64,000 bases of DNA from Tumidithrix helvetica (GCF_965232925.1 NZ_CBDDRA010000028.1:1-64000), one strand, 5' to 3'. Shown: positions 44,876 through 53,473, numbered from the stretch's first letter. Notes: generated by a model not told the origin, from the sequence alone. Program-made: numbers and translations.

Positions 44876-45311
44876 TATCGACCGACTATTACTCGTAAGG
44901 GGCGTACCGATTTTTAAGGAGTTGCGCGATGACTTCTTGGTGCGCCTAGCTTCGATTATGAATGAAATCTCATTTCCCTCTGGCAAAACGATTTTTGCGG
45001 AAGGACAGGAAGGGCGATCGCTCTATATCGTGATTGCGGGGCGCGTACGCGTGCACCTAGGTCATAAAGATTTAGCGATTTTAGATAAAGGTAGTTGCTT
45101 TGGCGAAATGTCTCTGTTTGATGCTGAGCCGCGCTCGGCTTCGGTGACAGCCGTGGCATATTGTGAATGCTTAGTCTTAACCCAACAGCAACTTTACGAA
45201 GCGATCGATGAAACACCAGGCATTGCTGTAAATATAATTCGCTTGCTCTCGCGCCGCATTCGCAGCCAAAACCTCCAACTCAACGAACTGCAAGCCTCAA
45301 AACAGTTGTGA
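44865..45311 (+). CDS. cyclic nucleotide-binding domain protein, second copy
   Basis: 148 residues, nearly the same as the first copy up to RRIRSQ, with the intact cassette CFGEMSLFDAEPRSASVTA. The end is different: NLQLNELQASKQL, probably the original C terminus of the gene. ATG 44865 has GGGGAGG 8 nt upstream and overlaps the first copy by 11 bp. The two copies plus the transporter form one coupled operon. It may sense cAMP or cGMP for the transporter; that is inference from position and domains. Confidence 0.9.
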   Translation: MLTSIDRLLLVRGVPIFKELRDDFLVRLASIMNEISFPSGKTIFAEGQEGRSLYIVIAGRVRVHLGHKDLAILDKGSCFGEMSLFDAEPRSASVTAVAYCECLVLTQQQLYEAIDETPGIAVNIIRLLSRRIRSQNLQLNELQASKQL

Positions 45312-45327
45312 TTGGTGCGATCGATCT

Positions 45328-45540
45328 ATGAAAGTCTCTCTTGAGTTTTTATATCATTTCCGATGCGATCGCTGCACGCAGTGGTGGAGTCGTGCCGACA
45401 TTGAGCCCCAGATTGGAGAAATTGTCTATTGCCCCTACTGCGGTCATGAAAATACAGTTGAAGGCATCCAAACCTTTCGCGATGCCGCACGCAATGCCAC
45501 CAAATCTAGCTGCTTAGATAGAAAACCTGATGGGGAATAG
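45328..45540 (+). CDS. small zinc-ribbon protein
   Basis: 70 residues with two Cys pairs, FRCDRCTQWW and YCPYCGHEN, spaced like a rubredoxin-type zinc ribbon, then a short helical tail. It starts 16 bp after the second cNMP-binding gene on the same strand and is probably in the same transcript. No function can be assigned. Confidence 0.75.
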   Translation: MKVSLEFLYHFRCDRCTQWWSRADIEPQIGEIVYCPYCGHENTVEGIQTFRDAARNATKSSCLDRKPDGE

Positions 45541-45594
45541 TTATCAGTAATTGGTTATTTTGGTAATTGGAATCCAGACTGACCGCTGAAAGCC

Positions 45595-45996
45595 TCACAG
45601 CCCCCACTGTCTCTCTACGCTCCAACAACCGTCCTCGGTTTGGACGTAGTCAACGCCGCGCATCTCTACAATTGGCTCGCCTTTGTAAAACACCAGATGA
45701 AAGCCATCTTCACGCAACTTGAGCGTGACTTCTTTTCGCCAGATTTGCTTTAAAATCAGCGTATCCGTACCTTCTTCATCCTCGATGCGATCGTATCCAT
45801 CCCCAGGGTGATAGATATAAAAATCGTTCCCTTTGCCTCCATAGAGGGTATCATTCCCTTTTCCACCTGTCAGTATGTCGTTACCGCTGTAGCCAAAAAT
45901 GATATCATCCCGATCGGTTCCATGAATGATGTCATCGCTAGATGTCCCTTGATGAACGTGGCGCTCTTTAGAATTGTCTGGCAGATTTTGATTCAT
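45595..45996 (-). CDS. RTX-type calcium-binding repeat protein
   Basis: 133 residues from ATG 45996. Hemolysin-type nonapeptide repeats GGxGxD are clear in DDIIHGTDRDDIIFGYSGND, ILTGGKGNDTLYGGKGND, followed by YIYHPGDGYDRIEDEEGTDT, the usual cap. The C-terminal LKLREDGFHLVFY and WSVERQWGL are unassigned. Such small RTX proteins bind calcium and are exported by type I secretion. A TTG at 46050 would add 18 residues of weakly hydrophobic sequence; the ATG is preferred. Confidence 0.78.
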   Translation of the reverse strand: MNQNLPDNSKERHVHQGTSSDDIIHGTDRDDIIFGYSGNDILTGGKGNDTLYGGKGNDFYIYHPGDGYDRIEDEEGTDTLILKQIWRKEVTLKLREDGFHLVFYKGEPIVEMRGVDYVQTEDGCWSVERQWGL

Positions 45997-46543
45997 AGCT
46001 AAGATGGGGATGGCATTACCTAATAAAAAACTATGGCAAGATCGAAGCAATCGTCAAATATCACAAAATTATACAGCCATGTTCTTATCTTGCGCTTAAA
46101 CTTTTCGCTAGATTTTCATAATTAGATGCTTGATACCTTAACTTCAAATATTTGAAGTTAAGGTATTTTACAGCGCTAAGAATAAAGTAAAGAGCTACAA
46201 TCAATACTTTTCAAGGCTTACTTTTCGCTAGCATTTCTGCTTTTGGGTAGAGCTAGTCTAGACATTTGTGAAAGAGTTGACAAATATTCTGACAGAATGG
46301 GGAAAGCTGAAGCTTTGAAAACCGATAAAATCATCATGCCGTATAAAATCCAGCATTCTAAATTTAGTAGCGATAGGACGATCTTAAATCAACTATCGAT
46401 TTGCTTTGGTTTGGGGCATATGCTTACCCACAAAGATGTCTTAATCAAAAGATCGTGAGTAGTGGAACTTTTAGTGGAAGACTAGAAGAAAAATGCTTCT
46501 ACAAATTTTAATTTCAGGCGTTTCTTGTCAATTAGTTTAGCTT
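45997..46543. other. intergenic region with a strong palindrome
   Basis: About 550 bases without a convincing gene. It contains the 34-bp palindrome at 46133-46166 and two copies of CTTTTCGCTAG at 46101-46111 and 46221-46231, each about 30-55 bp from the palindrome. The right half must hold the promoter of the MFS gene. Confidence 0.45.
46133..46166. repeat. 34-bp perfect palindrome
   Basis: ATACCTTAACTTCAAAT is directly followed by its exact reverse complement ATTTGAAGTTAAGGTAT. It is AT-rich with no loop and a short T-run on the right side. It could be a cruciform, a terminator for the small region or a MITE core. Confidence 0.75.
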
Positions 46544-47830
46544 ATGAACATCACACAGTTGTTTCCAACAAAATGGTTACAGGTTTGGGGGCTTGCCGCA
46601 GTCCAAGGAGCCATTACACTTGCTTGGGTAATTTACGGACTATATCTCCCCAATCTACTTCAGCAAATTGGATTGCCTGCTGCTATGCAAGGGATAGGGT
46701 TGCCGACTGTGGTTGGCATGATATTTGCGATCGAAAGTACGATCGCGGTGCTGATGGAACCATTAATGGGAGGACTGTCAGATCGGGCACAAAATCGCTT
46801 GGGTACAAAACTTCCATTCATCACTTTTGGTGCGATCTTGGCGGCGACGTTATTTGTCGCTATTCCATCGGTGATGATTTTTGGTGGAACTAGCGAAATG
46901 ATGCGCTGGATTTTTCTAGGCGTAATTATTGCTTGGGCGATCGCCATGACTATTTTTCGCAGCCCTGCCATGAGCTTGATCGGAAAATTTGCCTTTGCGA
47001 CTAAACTTCCTCAAGTTGCGAGCATTTTGACCTTAGTTGGAGGTATTACAGGCTCTCTGCGATCGCTATCTTCTAAATTCATTCTCAGTTTTGGACCTGC
47101 GCTAACATTTACGGTTGGCTCGATCGCTTTACTTGGAGCCGTAGCTTTTCTGCGAATCGTAGCAGATCGGCAAGTAACCTCCATTCCCAATCCCGACTTG
47201 GATCCTTTAGAAACTGTCGAACTAACTAGAGAGCAAAATCTACAACAACTTCCATTACCACTTGTGACCTCGGCTTTATTGGGAGCGATCGGTGTAGCCA
47301 TTGGCTGGGCAGCAAGGTTAATCTTTGGGGAAGTCTTTCCCCGAATATTGCAAGTGGAAGTCCCCAATGGAAATCTAGATATCCTCTTGGGTACGCTTTC
47401 GATCGCCTTGGCGGTATTTGCGATCGCTTCAGGGTTTATCGCTACCCGATTTGGCAATATCGTTGTCATGCTTGTGAGTTTGGGAATTGCTGCTGCTTGT
47501 TTAGGACTTTTATCTATTAGTCATGGCGAATTTGCGATCGTGGCGATCTCACTGGTCTTGGTTGCCTGTTTAAGTGCAGTGTTAAATGGCACTATTCCAC
47601 TGGCTCTAAACGTCATGCCACAACGATGGGGTGGATTAGGTATAGGGATGTATTTTGGTGGTTCTTCTGGCGCAGCCGCACTATTTGGCTTTCTATTTCC
47701 GCAACCCGCTCAAATGATTACTTTCCCCAATGCGATCCTGATGGCAGCGATCGCGCTTTTATTAGCGGGTGTCGCGATCGCACTGACAACAAGGCTTGAC
47801 AACCCACAGAAACAAGAGGTTCTAGCATAA
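46544..47830 (+). CDS. MFS transporter
   Basis: 428 residues with 11-12 hydrophobic helices. The loop between helices 2 and 3 has EPLMGGLSDRAQNRLGTKLPF, the MFS motif GxxxDR. A second signature-like segment lies in the middle (IATRFGN after residue 300). The first helices (WAVIYGLYLPNLLQQIGL-like) are typical of sugar or glycoside carriers (SUC/GPH-related), but no substrate can be stated. ATG 46544. Confidence 0.85.
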   Translation: MNITQLFPTKWLQVWGLAAVQGAITLAWVIYGLYLPNLLQQIGLPAAMQGIGLPTVVGMIFAIESTIAVLMEPLMGGLSDRAQNRLGTKLPFITFGAILAATLFVAIPSVMIFGGTSEMMRWIFLGVIIAWAIAMTIFRSPAMSLIGKFAFATKLPQVASILTLVGGITGSLRSLSSKFILSFGPALTFTVGSIALLGAVAFLRIVADRQVTSIPNPDLDPLETVELTREQNLQQLPLPLVTSALLGAIGVAIGWAARLIFGEVFPRILQVEVPNGNLDILLGTLSIALAVFAIASGFIATRFGNIVVMLVSLGIAAACLGLLSISHGEFAIVAISLVLVACLSAVLNGTIPLALNVMPQRWGGLGIGMYFGGSSGAAALFGFLFPQPAQMITFPNAILMAAIALLLAGVAIALTTRLDNPQKQEVLA

Positions 47831-47870
47831 AGAAGATACCCTGAATTCACAATCTGGAACCTCGATTGCC

Positions 47871-47896
47871 GTTGGCTGAGCGGAGTCGAAGCCAGT
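47871..47896. repeat. TGAGCGGAGTCGAAG repeat
   Basis: TTGGCTGAGCGGAGTCGAAG followed by CCAG in the gap after the MFS gene. The same pentadecamer is a widespread interspersed repeat in cyanobacteria (known, not tested here). Confidence 0.35.
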
Positions 47897-47921
47897 GGTT
47901 AATAACGAATGGCTAATACAG

Positions 47922-48422
47922 CTATTCTACTTTTGCAAAAATCCCCGCATCCTTTACGGCTGGGATATCGCGCCGCCATGCTTCGATCCCGCCTGTTAGC
48001 ACGACTAATTTTAAACCCGTTCCTGCCAGTTGTTTGTAAGCTTTTGTCGATCGCATTCCCGACGTGCAATAGAGAACAATTGTGGGTTGGGTTTGATGTT
48101 TCTTTTCGTATTGCTGAGCGATTTTCTGGACTTGGCTTATCCCCGAACCTGACTCAATTTCTGTGAGAGGAACCAGTTGGCTGCGACCGATGCGATCTAA
48201 GGCAAATTCTTCAGGCGATCGCACGTCAATCAGTAGAACGGGCTTCAGTTTTCCCTGTGCCAAGTTGCTGACTAAGATCTGGGGTGTATTCCAACTAGCA
48301 ATAAACGTGGGAATATCCATTCTGTGGGTAATTGCACCAATGCTGACAAATCCAGCCGTGCCGACAACCGTAACACCAAGTAGTATAGCGGCGATAAGAG
48401 TAAGATTGAGTTTCATCGTCAT
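47922..48422 (-). CDS. rhodanese-domain protein, membrane-anchored
   Basis: 166 residues. An N-terminal hydrophobic segment (LTLIAAILLGVTVVGTAGFVS) anchors or exports it. The rhodanese domain has PVLLIDVRSPEEFALDRI and the active-site Cys in IVLYCTSGMRSTKAYKQL. It should be a periplasmic or lumenal sulfurtransferase, or a sulfur carrier. Its start overlaps the end of the hydroxylase gene by 4 bp. Confidence 0.9.
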   Translation of the reverse strand: MTMKLNLTLIAAILLGVTVVGTAGFVSIGAITHRMDIPTFIASWNTPQILVSNLAQGKLKPVLLIDVRSPEEFALDRIGRSQLVPLTEIESGSGISQVQKIAQQYEKKHQTQPTIVLYCTSGMRSTKAYKQLAGTGLKLVVLTGGIEAWRRDIPAVKDAGIFAKVE

Positions 48423-49198
48423 GATTTGTTAAAGAACGAAAAACGTCTGCGGATTTTAAATGGAAAGACTAACTGTTTGAAGTAGTTAGTTGGAACGGGA
48501 ATCTTTAAACCATAACGATCTGGCATTCTATCTTTGGGCATATAGAGCGTGCCGAATAGCAAGTCTATAAAAGGAAATTGGGCAGCAAAGTTTTTGTTGT
48601 AGAGCTTGGGAGAATCGTCATGATGCCAGTGATGGAATTGGGGCGTTGCTATTAACCACTTAAGGAATCCAAACTGGATACGCATGTTGGAATGGATTAG
48701 GAAAGCAATTCCACTGCAAAACAAGGCGTATGCTGCGAGGGTTTCACTGGAAAAGCCGAGGCAATAGAGTGGAACGATCTGACAGGTTTTGGTAAACACC
48801 TGATCGAAGGGATGCACGCGCACAGTGGCAAGCCAGTCTAGGTGTGTTGTGCTATGGTGTACGGCATGAAATTTCCACAGCCAAGGGACAGTATGGAGAA
48901 GCTTGTGGGCAAAGTAATAGCAAAAGTCAGCGATCGCCGCAGCTTCGAGAAATTGCAACCATACAGGTTGCGAAGCCACGAGACTAGATAGAACGGGTAC
49001 TGTCTGCAAGTTCAGTACCGAGAAAACCAAGAGAACCTGAACGATGCCTTTGCCAATAAAGTAACCCGTAAAGTAGTAGGTTAGATCGGTCTGCCAACCC
49101 ACCCGAAAGATTTTCTGCCCGTGCAGCGCAAACATTCTCTCTAAGGGAATGAAGACAAATACGAGAACGATAAAACCTTTCAGTACATCGGGTATCAT
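48419..49198 (-). CDS. sterol desaturase/fatty acid hydroxylase-family protein
   Basis: 259 residues, four or more membrane segments. The di-iron His clusters are present: HKLLH (about 118), HAVHHS (about 131) and HHWHH (about 212). Membrane lipids, sterols or carotenoids are substrates in this family; the substrate here is not known. It is coupled to the rhodanese gene and starts 3 bp after a pilin gene's stop (the gene order on the minus strand is pilin, hydroxylase, rhodanese). Confidence 0.9.
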   Translation of the reverse strand: MIPDVLKGFIVLVFVFIPLERMFALHGQKIFRVGWQTDLTYYFTGYFIGKGIVQVLLVFSVLNLQTVPVLSSLVASQPVWLQFLEAAAIADFCYYFAHKLLHTVPWLWKFHAVHHSTTHLDWLATVRVHPFDQVFTKTCQIVPLYCLGFSSETLAAYALFCSGIAFLIHSNMRIQFGFLKWLIATPQFHHWHHDDSPKLYNKNFAAQFPFIDLLFGTLYMPKDRMPDRYGLKIPVPTNYFKQLVFPFKIRRRFSFFNKS

Positions 49199-49201
49199 CG
49201 T

Positions 49202-49759
49202 TTACTGTCCTACGGGCTGGGTGTTGGCTCCACAAGTAGGAATTCCATTTTTCACAATTGGGTCGGGTGGCTTTGTATCTCCAGGAGCATTTGCCTCACA
49301 GAGAATTGCTAAACTTGTGACATCACTTGATGCTGCTACCTCCGAGAGAAAAATTCCACCGACATAGCTACGCCGCTCAGCGCTTTTAGAAATACCGTAA
49401 TTAAAGACTGATTGTTCTTTGAATGATTTTCCCGTGGTTACACGCGTGGTGTAAATGAAATTTTCTGTATCTGTTTTAATCCCAACTCCTAGCACATCAA
49501 TACTAGAGCCATACTTGCTATTTTCTGTAAAGTAGGCTTGTTGTCCCCTATTTAATGAACCTACATATGTTCGCGCCTCAGATTGCTTAGACTTGACTGC
49601 TTGGCATCTAAAAGATGGCAAAATTATTGCAGCAAGGATTCCAGTCAAAGATGTAAAAAACACCAATTTGATCCAGAGGCTCCATCCATTCTTTTTAGGG
49701 AGAGGCGATCGATCTAGATCTTTAGTTTCTTTCCGATCGCTTTTTATATCGCTTTTCAT
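49202..49759 (-). CDS. type IV pilin-like G/H family protein
   Basis: 185 residues from ATG 49759, which has GAGG 9 nt upstream. A charged N terminus of about 30 residues precedes one membrane helix (LWIKLVFFTSLTGILAAIILP), then the family core SEARTYVGSLNRGQQAYFTE, YGSSIDVLGVGIKTDTENFIY, and a Cys pair LAILCEAN/PTCGAN. The helix resembles a pilin N terminus, but the normal GFTLIE prepilin cleavage site is missing, so the product may be membrane-bound rather than polymerised. Paralogue of the next gene upstream. Confidence 0.85.
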   Translation of the reverse strand: MKSDIKSDRKETKDLDRSPLPKKNGWSLWIKLVFFTSLTGILAAIILPSFRCQAVKSKQSEARTYVGSLNRGQQAYFTENSKYGSSIDVLGVGIKTDTENFIYTTRVTTGKSFKEQSVFNYGISKSAERRSYVGGIFLSEVAASSDVTSLAILCEANAPGDTKPPDPIVKNGIPTCGANTQPVGQ

Positions 49760-49844
49760 AATGATATGCCTCAACTGATAAAACGATTATTCCGCCAGAA
49801 TTTGGTTTTCAGTGCGATCGCGTCGCACATACTTCACAAATTAA

Positions 49845-50378
49845 TCACTGTCCTATAAGCTGCGTATCGGGCGCACAAGTAGGTTTACCATCTTTCATAA
49901 ATGGATCGGAAGGAGTAATCATTCCTGGGGCATTTGCCTCACAGAGAATCGCTAAAGTTGTTACATCTGTTGTTTTTGGAACGGGCACAACAAAAACTCC
50001 ACCAACATAGCTATGTCGGTCTGCTCTTTTAGAAATACCGTAATTAAAGGCTGATTTTGGCGTAGCTACGCGAGTAGAGTAAATGTAGTTTGGTAAATCC
50101 GTTTTAACCCCAATTCCTAGGACATCAACACTAGAACCAAATTTGTTGTTTTCTATAAAGTAGGCTTGTTGCCCCTTATTGATTGAACCAACGTAGGTAG
50201 AAGCTTCTTTTCCACAAGCACAACTGGTACTATTGAAAAGTGCAGGTAGAGCAAAGAACGCAGCAACCGTCCCAACAATAGGCGTAGTAATTAGCAATTT
50301 AAGCCAGATGCTCCAGCCCTTTTGTTTGGGAAGAGTTGACTCCACTGTCTCTTTAGTTTGGGTCCGATCGCTTTCCAT
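49845..50378 (-). CDS. type IV pilin-like G/H family protein, paralogue
   Basis: 177 residues, similar in order to the gene at 49202: charged N terminus, helix (IWLKLLITTPIVGTVAAFFALP), EASTYVGSINKGQQAYFIEN, FGSSVDVLGIGVKTDLPNYIYSTR, and the Cys pair ILCEANAP/PTCAPDTQ. It also lacks a GFTLIE site. The ATG at 50378 has GAGG upstream. The pair arose by tandem duplication and may be one transcript with the hydroxylase and rhodanese genes. Confidence 0.85.
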   Translation of the reverse strand: MESDRTQTKETVESTLPKQKGWSIWLKLLITTPIVGTVAAFFALPALFNSTSCACGKEASTYVGSINKGQQAYFIENNKFGSSVDVLGIGVKTDLPNYIYSTRVATPKSAFNYGISKRADRHSYVGGVFVVPVPKTTDVTTLAILCEANAPGMITPSDPFMKDGKPTCAPDTQLIGQ

Positions 50379-50486
50379 GATGCTCTGCCTCTACTGATTA
50401 AAGCTATTATTTCGCCAAAATTTGGTTTGTTTAGCGATCGCGATCGCACATATCTTTGTCAGCGATCGCATGTCCATCTCAGATCC

Positions 50487-50511
50487 ATACCAATTTCTCT
50501 TGAATTTGCGA
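50487..50511 (-). repeat. dispersed repeat, copy C (core only)
   Basis: Reverse strand reads TCGCAAATTCAAGAGAAATT then GGTAT, 24 of 25 identical to copy A at 199-223. It lies in the gap between the HerA-like and pilin genes. Confidence 0.65.
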
Positions 50512-50526
50512 TCGCGTCTGTCCAAA

Positions 50527-52500
50527 CTAATCCCCATAGGGATCGTCGTCGGGCTGATAGACAGGGGCAACTTTTAAGGGTTTATGACCGTTCTTGCGCG
50601 TAGGCACATTCTGCAAACCCGTTTTCAAAAAGCCGAGAATATCGCTGGGCTTTTGTTGTTCGATGCGATTCACTTGAGAGAGTACGACCTCCTTGTCGAG
50701 ACCCGCGATCGCATCTTTAATCTTTGCAGGGGATAAACGCGAATCGATGCGACGCAAGCGATAGACCATGGCTTCCTCAAACGGCATATCGGGGACGGGT
50801 TGATAGATATTGCGTCCGTCCTGTCCGCGCATTACGGGTGGGCGCGGGAACTTGAGAAATACGGGCTGCGTAAAGTGAGGGTGGCGTACCATCAGTTCTC
50901 CTTTGGGTAGCGTGGCAAGTTTGGTTTTCACTGCAGAGGAGAGCGTGCTATAGCCGGGGGTAGCGAGTTCGTCCATATCCATGCGTCCGTAAAGCCCCGT
51001 ACCGCAGTTACCGACGATACGTTTGTGGACTTGCGATCGGAACTGTTGGGCGGAAAATAGAACTTCACCCAAATAGCGACCGCGTTCTGAAATATCCAAG
51101 AGAGTTCGCTTTAAATAGGTGTCGCTACCATCCGAGGCAGCATATTTATTCAATTCATCCACAAAAATAATTACCCGTTCCACACCCAGACTGTTCTGTT
51201 CGAGCGATTCGCGAATCTTGCTGACAATGCGCGTGAAGACGAGATCTTGGGCAGTTGGCTCTAAATTCGCCACATCCACTACATAAATATTACTCTTGCG
51301 AAAATCACCCCAAGGCAGATCGTTGACAATATCGCCATTGCCAACCAAGCCTTTACAGCGATTGGTGATATTCATCAGACGGTTGCGTACCTTATAGATC
51401 GTGGCAATGTGATGGCTGTGCCATTCTTTTTTATTTTCGCTTTCCATCTCCTCAATCACGCGACTAAACCACTCTTCCAGCTTTTGGAAGTTTGACACCT
51501 TTACGCCTAGGGTATAGTTCATGTCGGGGTTGCGAATCACTTTCTCTTCGATCAAAGAGAGAACGGCATCGGCTTTGGCATCGACATCATCGCGATTTAA
51601 CAAAACCTCTGTATATTCAAAAATCTCGGTTAAGCCCCACTGGAGTGGCGAGACGTTATGGAGTAGGGCGGGATGTGTTCGCAGCGTATTCAGATTATAA
51701 CCATCGGGCTTAAAGGGAGCATAGTAATGCACGTCATCAAAGGGCGTTGCAGGAATTTCCAGTTTTTCATAGACATCTAATTCCTCCTCTGTAAGCTGTC
51801 CGCCCTCCGCAGGGGGCAGATCGAGATAGAGCAAATCGGGTCCCTTAACATTAAAAAATACTGCTGCTACGCCACGATCGGGGTTATCGGGGCAATAGTG
51901 CGCGAAGATGCTTTTGAGCAGGAATTCCACAAGGGAAGTTTTGGTTGCCAATCCCGATACCCCCGTGATATTCAAATGGGCGGCTTCGGGGCCTAAGAGG
52001 AAATCGGCATCGAGATATACGGGCGAATTCATACCACCCTTAACATAGACACCGACTGGAATGCCGCGACCTTTGCCGACATACTCATCCATGCGTAGGG
52101 ACATCAGCACGGCATCATCGTCAGCCAAATACACGGGCCCAATCGGAACGGGTTGCAAAGGCTCCTCAGGTTCCATGCGCAAGACGGCAGCTTTAAAGGC
52201 GCGAATTTCTGGGCGTTGGGTGGGGGCAATATCGGCTAACTCGGCACTGCGATCGGCGCCGATATAGTCATACAAGGCGGAAACCAAATCTGTGTAGCCA
52301 TGGGCTTCGACCACAATGCCATAGATATCCCATTTTGTGGCGGTGGCTTTACCAAAGTTGCGTTTGGGTGGCTGGGCTACGGTAATTTTCACAATCGTGC
52401 CAATGCCCACGGGTGAGTTTAGCTCCGTCCAAAAATTGAAGGTGTCGGGAGTATTTGGGCTACTTTCTGTGGCAAAGACGCGACCAATTAGTTCAGCCAT
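50527..52500 (-). CDS. HerA-like DNA-translocase ATPase
   Basis: 657 residues of the HerA/FtsK-related ATPases with an N-terminal HAS-barrel (IGRVFATESSPNTPDTFNFW). Walker A is ITGVSGLATKTSLVEFLL (GxxxxxTKTS), Walker B VERVIIFVDELNKYA, followed by ISERGRYLGEVLFSAQQFRSQV, an Arg-finger-like region. HerA usually works with the NurA nuclease in end resection, or as the engine of defence systems; no nurA-like gene is adjacent. Upstream on the same strand is a tiny acidic gene (52615-52857). Confidence 0.85.
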   Translation of the reverse strand: MAELIGRVFATESSPNTPDTFNFWTELNSPVGIGTIVKITVAQPPKRNFGKATATKWDIYGIVVEAHGYTDLVSALYDYIGADRSAELADIAPTQRPEIRAFKAAVLRMEPEEPLQPVPIGPVYLADDDAVLMSLRMDEYVGKGRGIPVGVYVKGGMNSPVYLDADFLLGPEAAHLNITGVSGLATKTSLVEFLLKSIFAHYCPDNPDRGVAAVFFNVKGPDLLYLDLPPAEGGQLTEEELDVYEKLEIPATPFDDVHYYAPFKPDGYNLNTLRTHPALLHNVSPLQWGLTEIFEYTEVLLNRDDVDAKADAVLSLIEEKVIRNPDMNYTLGVKVSNFQKLEEWFSRVIEEMESENKKEWHSHHIATIYKVRNRLMNITNRCKGLVGNGDIVNDLPWGDFRKSNIYVVDVANLEPTAQDLVFTRIVSKIRESLEQNSLGVERVIIFVDELNKYAASDGSDTYLKRTLLDISERGRYLGEVLFSAQQFRSQVHKRIVGNCGTGLYGRMDMDELATPGYSTLSSAVKTKLATLPKGELMVRHPHFTQPVFLKFPRPPVMRGQDGRNIYQPVPDMPFEEAMVYRLRRIDSRLSPAKIKDAIAGLDKEVVLSQVNRIEQQKPSDILGFLKTGLQNVPTRKNGHKPLKVAPVYQPDDDPYGD

Positions 52501-52567
52501 GGGTTTTGGGGTATTTATGTTGGGGGGGAGGTAAGGCAGTCACTGAGGAATAGTCGGCTTAGGTGCT

Positions 52568-52601
52568 TGAGGAGGATAAAGCGATCGCTTCACCCTCCTC
52601 A
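52568..52601. terminator. hairpin between acidic gene and herA
   Basis: TGAGGAGG (52568-52575) pairs with CCTCCTCA (52594-52601), with an inner AAGCGATCGCTT palindrome in the loop. It could attenuate transcription between the two leftward genes. Confidence 0.4.
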
Positions 52602-52614
52602 CAAGCAAGATTAG

Positions 52615-52857
52615 TTATTCTTCTTCGTCCCAAAAATCCTCTGTATATCCAAGTTTTGTGGCAGCAGAACGCTGAGAAGAACTTAGATCTTCCCAGTATA
52701 GATCGTCAGATTCAGGAGGATCGGTCTCTTCCTCCCAACTGTCCTCATCCCAGCCAAGTATACCCCAGAGTTCTTGCTCTGCTTCGCTCATGTCTATCCA
52801 ACTCATGTCATCCCATGTATCACCAGGATTCCCTTCTACTTCTCGAATGCCTGCCAT
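52615..52857 (-). CDS. acidic Trp-rich two-repeat protein
   Basis: 80 residues, very acidic (about a third Asp/Glu). Two copies of a motif are visible: residues 15-42, with WIDMSEAEQELWGILGWDED and SWEE, and residues 56-78, with WEDLSSSQRSAATKLGYTED and FWDE. Shared pattern: W-x-D-[LM]-S-x(2)-[EQ]-x(4)-[LI]-G-[YW]-x-E-x(2)-W. The ATG has GAGG 6 nt upstream. I do not know its function; similar short repeats occur in other cyanobacterial and algal proteins. It lies directly upstream of the HerA-like gene and may be its partner. Confidence 0.7.
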   Translation of the reverse strand: MAGIREVEGNPGDTWDDMSWIDMSEAEQELWGILGWDEDSWEEETDPPESDDLYWEDLSSSQRSAATKLGYTEDFWDEEE

Positions 52858-53107
52858 GTTGTACCTCTTGAGTATTTTTCAAGAATTATGTTAGCTTACA
52901 ACAAATGCTTGTGCAATTCGTTGCTCTTCAGACAGCCACGCTACGACTTGAAAGCTTGAGGTGGGTCTGGCGATCGCCCCTCCTGCCATATAAAAGCTCT
53001 GCGGTCGCGAATTAATCGCAGATCGAACGAGGAACTTTTAGAGATTCACTCAGTCTTTAGACGGATTGCGACTATTATAAAAACACTAGGTGTTCGCGTT
53101 AGTAATT

Positions 53108-53473
53108 ATGTCAATCCAACCTATTCGATCTATGTATAAAAAGAGTAAGTATAAAAAGAGTAAGCGATCGCTTGCACTCTCCATCGCCACAGGTTTGCTC
53201 TTATTCCTACCAACTCAGGCAGTCAAAAGCGCCGAACAGAAAACCAAAAATCCCTATCCAAATGAAGTGGTCAATACATTTATGAAGGGATGTCAGATTA
53301 CAAATGACAAGAGCTTTTGTAGTTGCTCCCTAGACAAATTGCAAGAAACCTATACCTTTGACAATTTTAAAAAGGTTGATGCAGAGGTGAGAGAAACCAA
53401 GAAATTGCCCAATGAAGTCCTAGAAATTTTCACATCTTGCCAAGCTAAACAAACCAATAGCACAGGTAACTGA
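53108..53473 (+). CDS. small secreted Cys-containing protein
   Basis: 121 residues from ATG 53108 (GTG 53090 is the first possible start; ATG 53132 another). A Lys-rich N terminus with the tandem repeat YKKSKYKKSK precedes a signal segment (LALSIATGLLLFLPTQAVKSA). The mature part has four Cys in the order C-x10-C-x-C-x(~30)-C (GCQITNDKSFCSCSL, then FTSC) suggesting disulfides. No family is recognised with certainty. It ends 29 bp before the flavoprotein gene. Confidence 0.6.
   Translation: MSIQPIRSMYKKSKYKKSKRSLALSIATGLLLFLPTQAVKSAEQKTKNPYPNEVVNTFMKGCQITNDKSFCSCSLDKLQETYTFDNFKKVDAEVRETKKLPNEVLEIFTSCQAKQTNSTGN

Noticed and set aside
46243..46458. 71-codon plus-strand frame in the RTX-MFS gap
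   Set aside because: No start signal, no recognisable domain, irregular composition.
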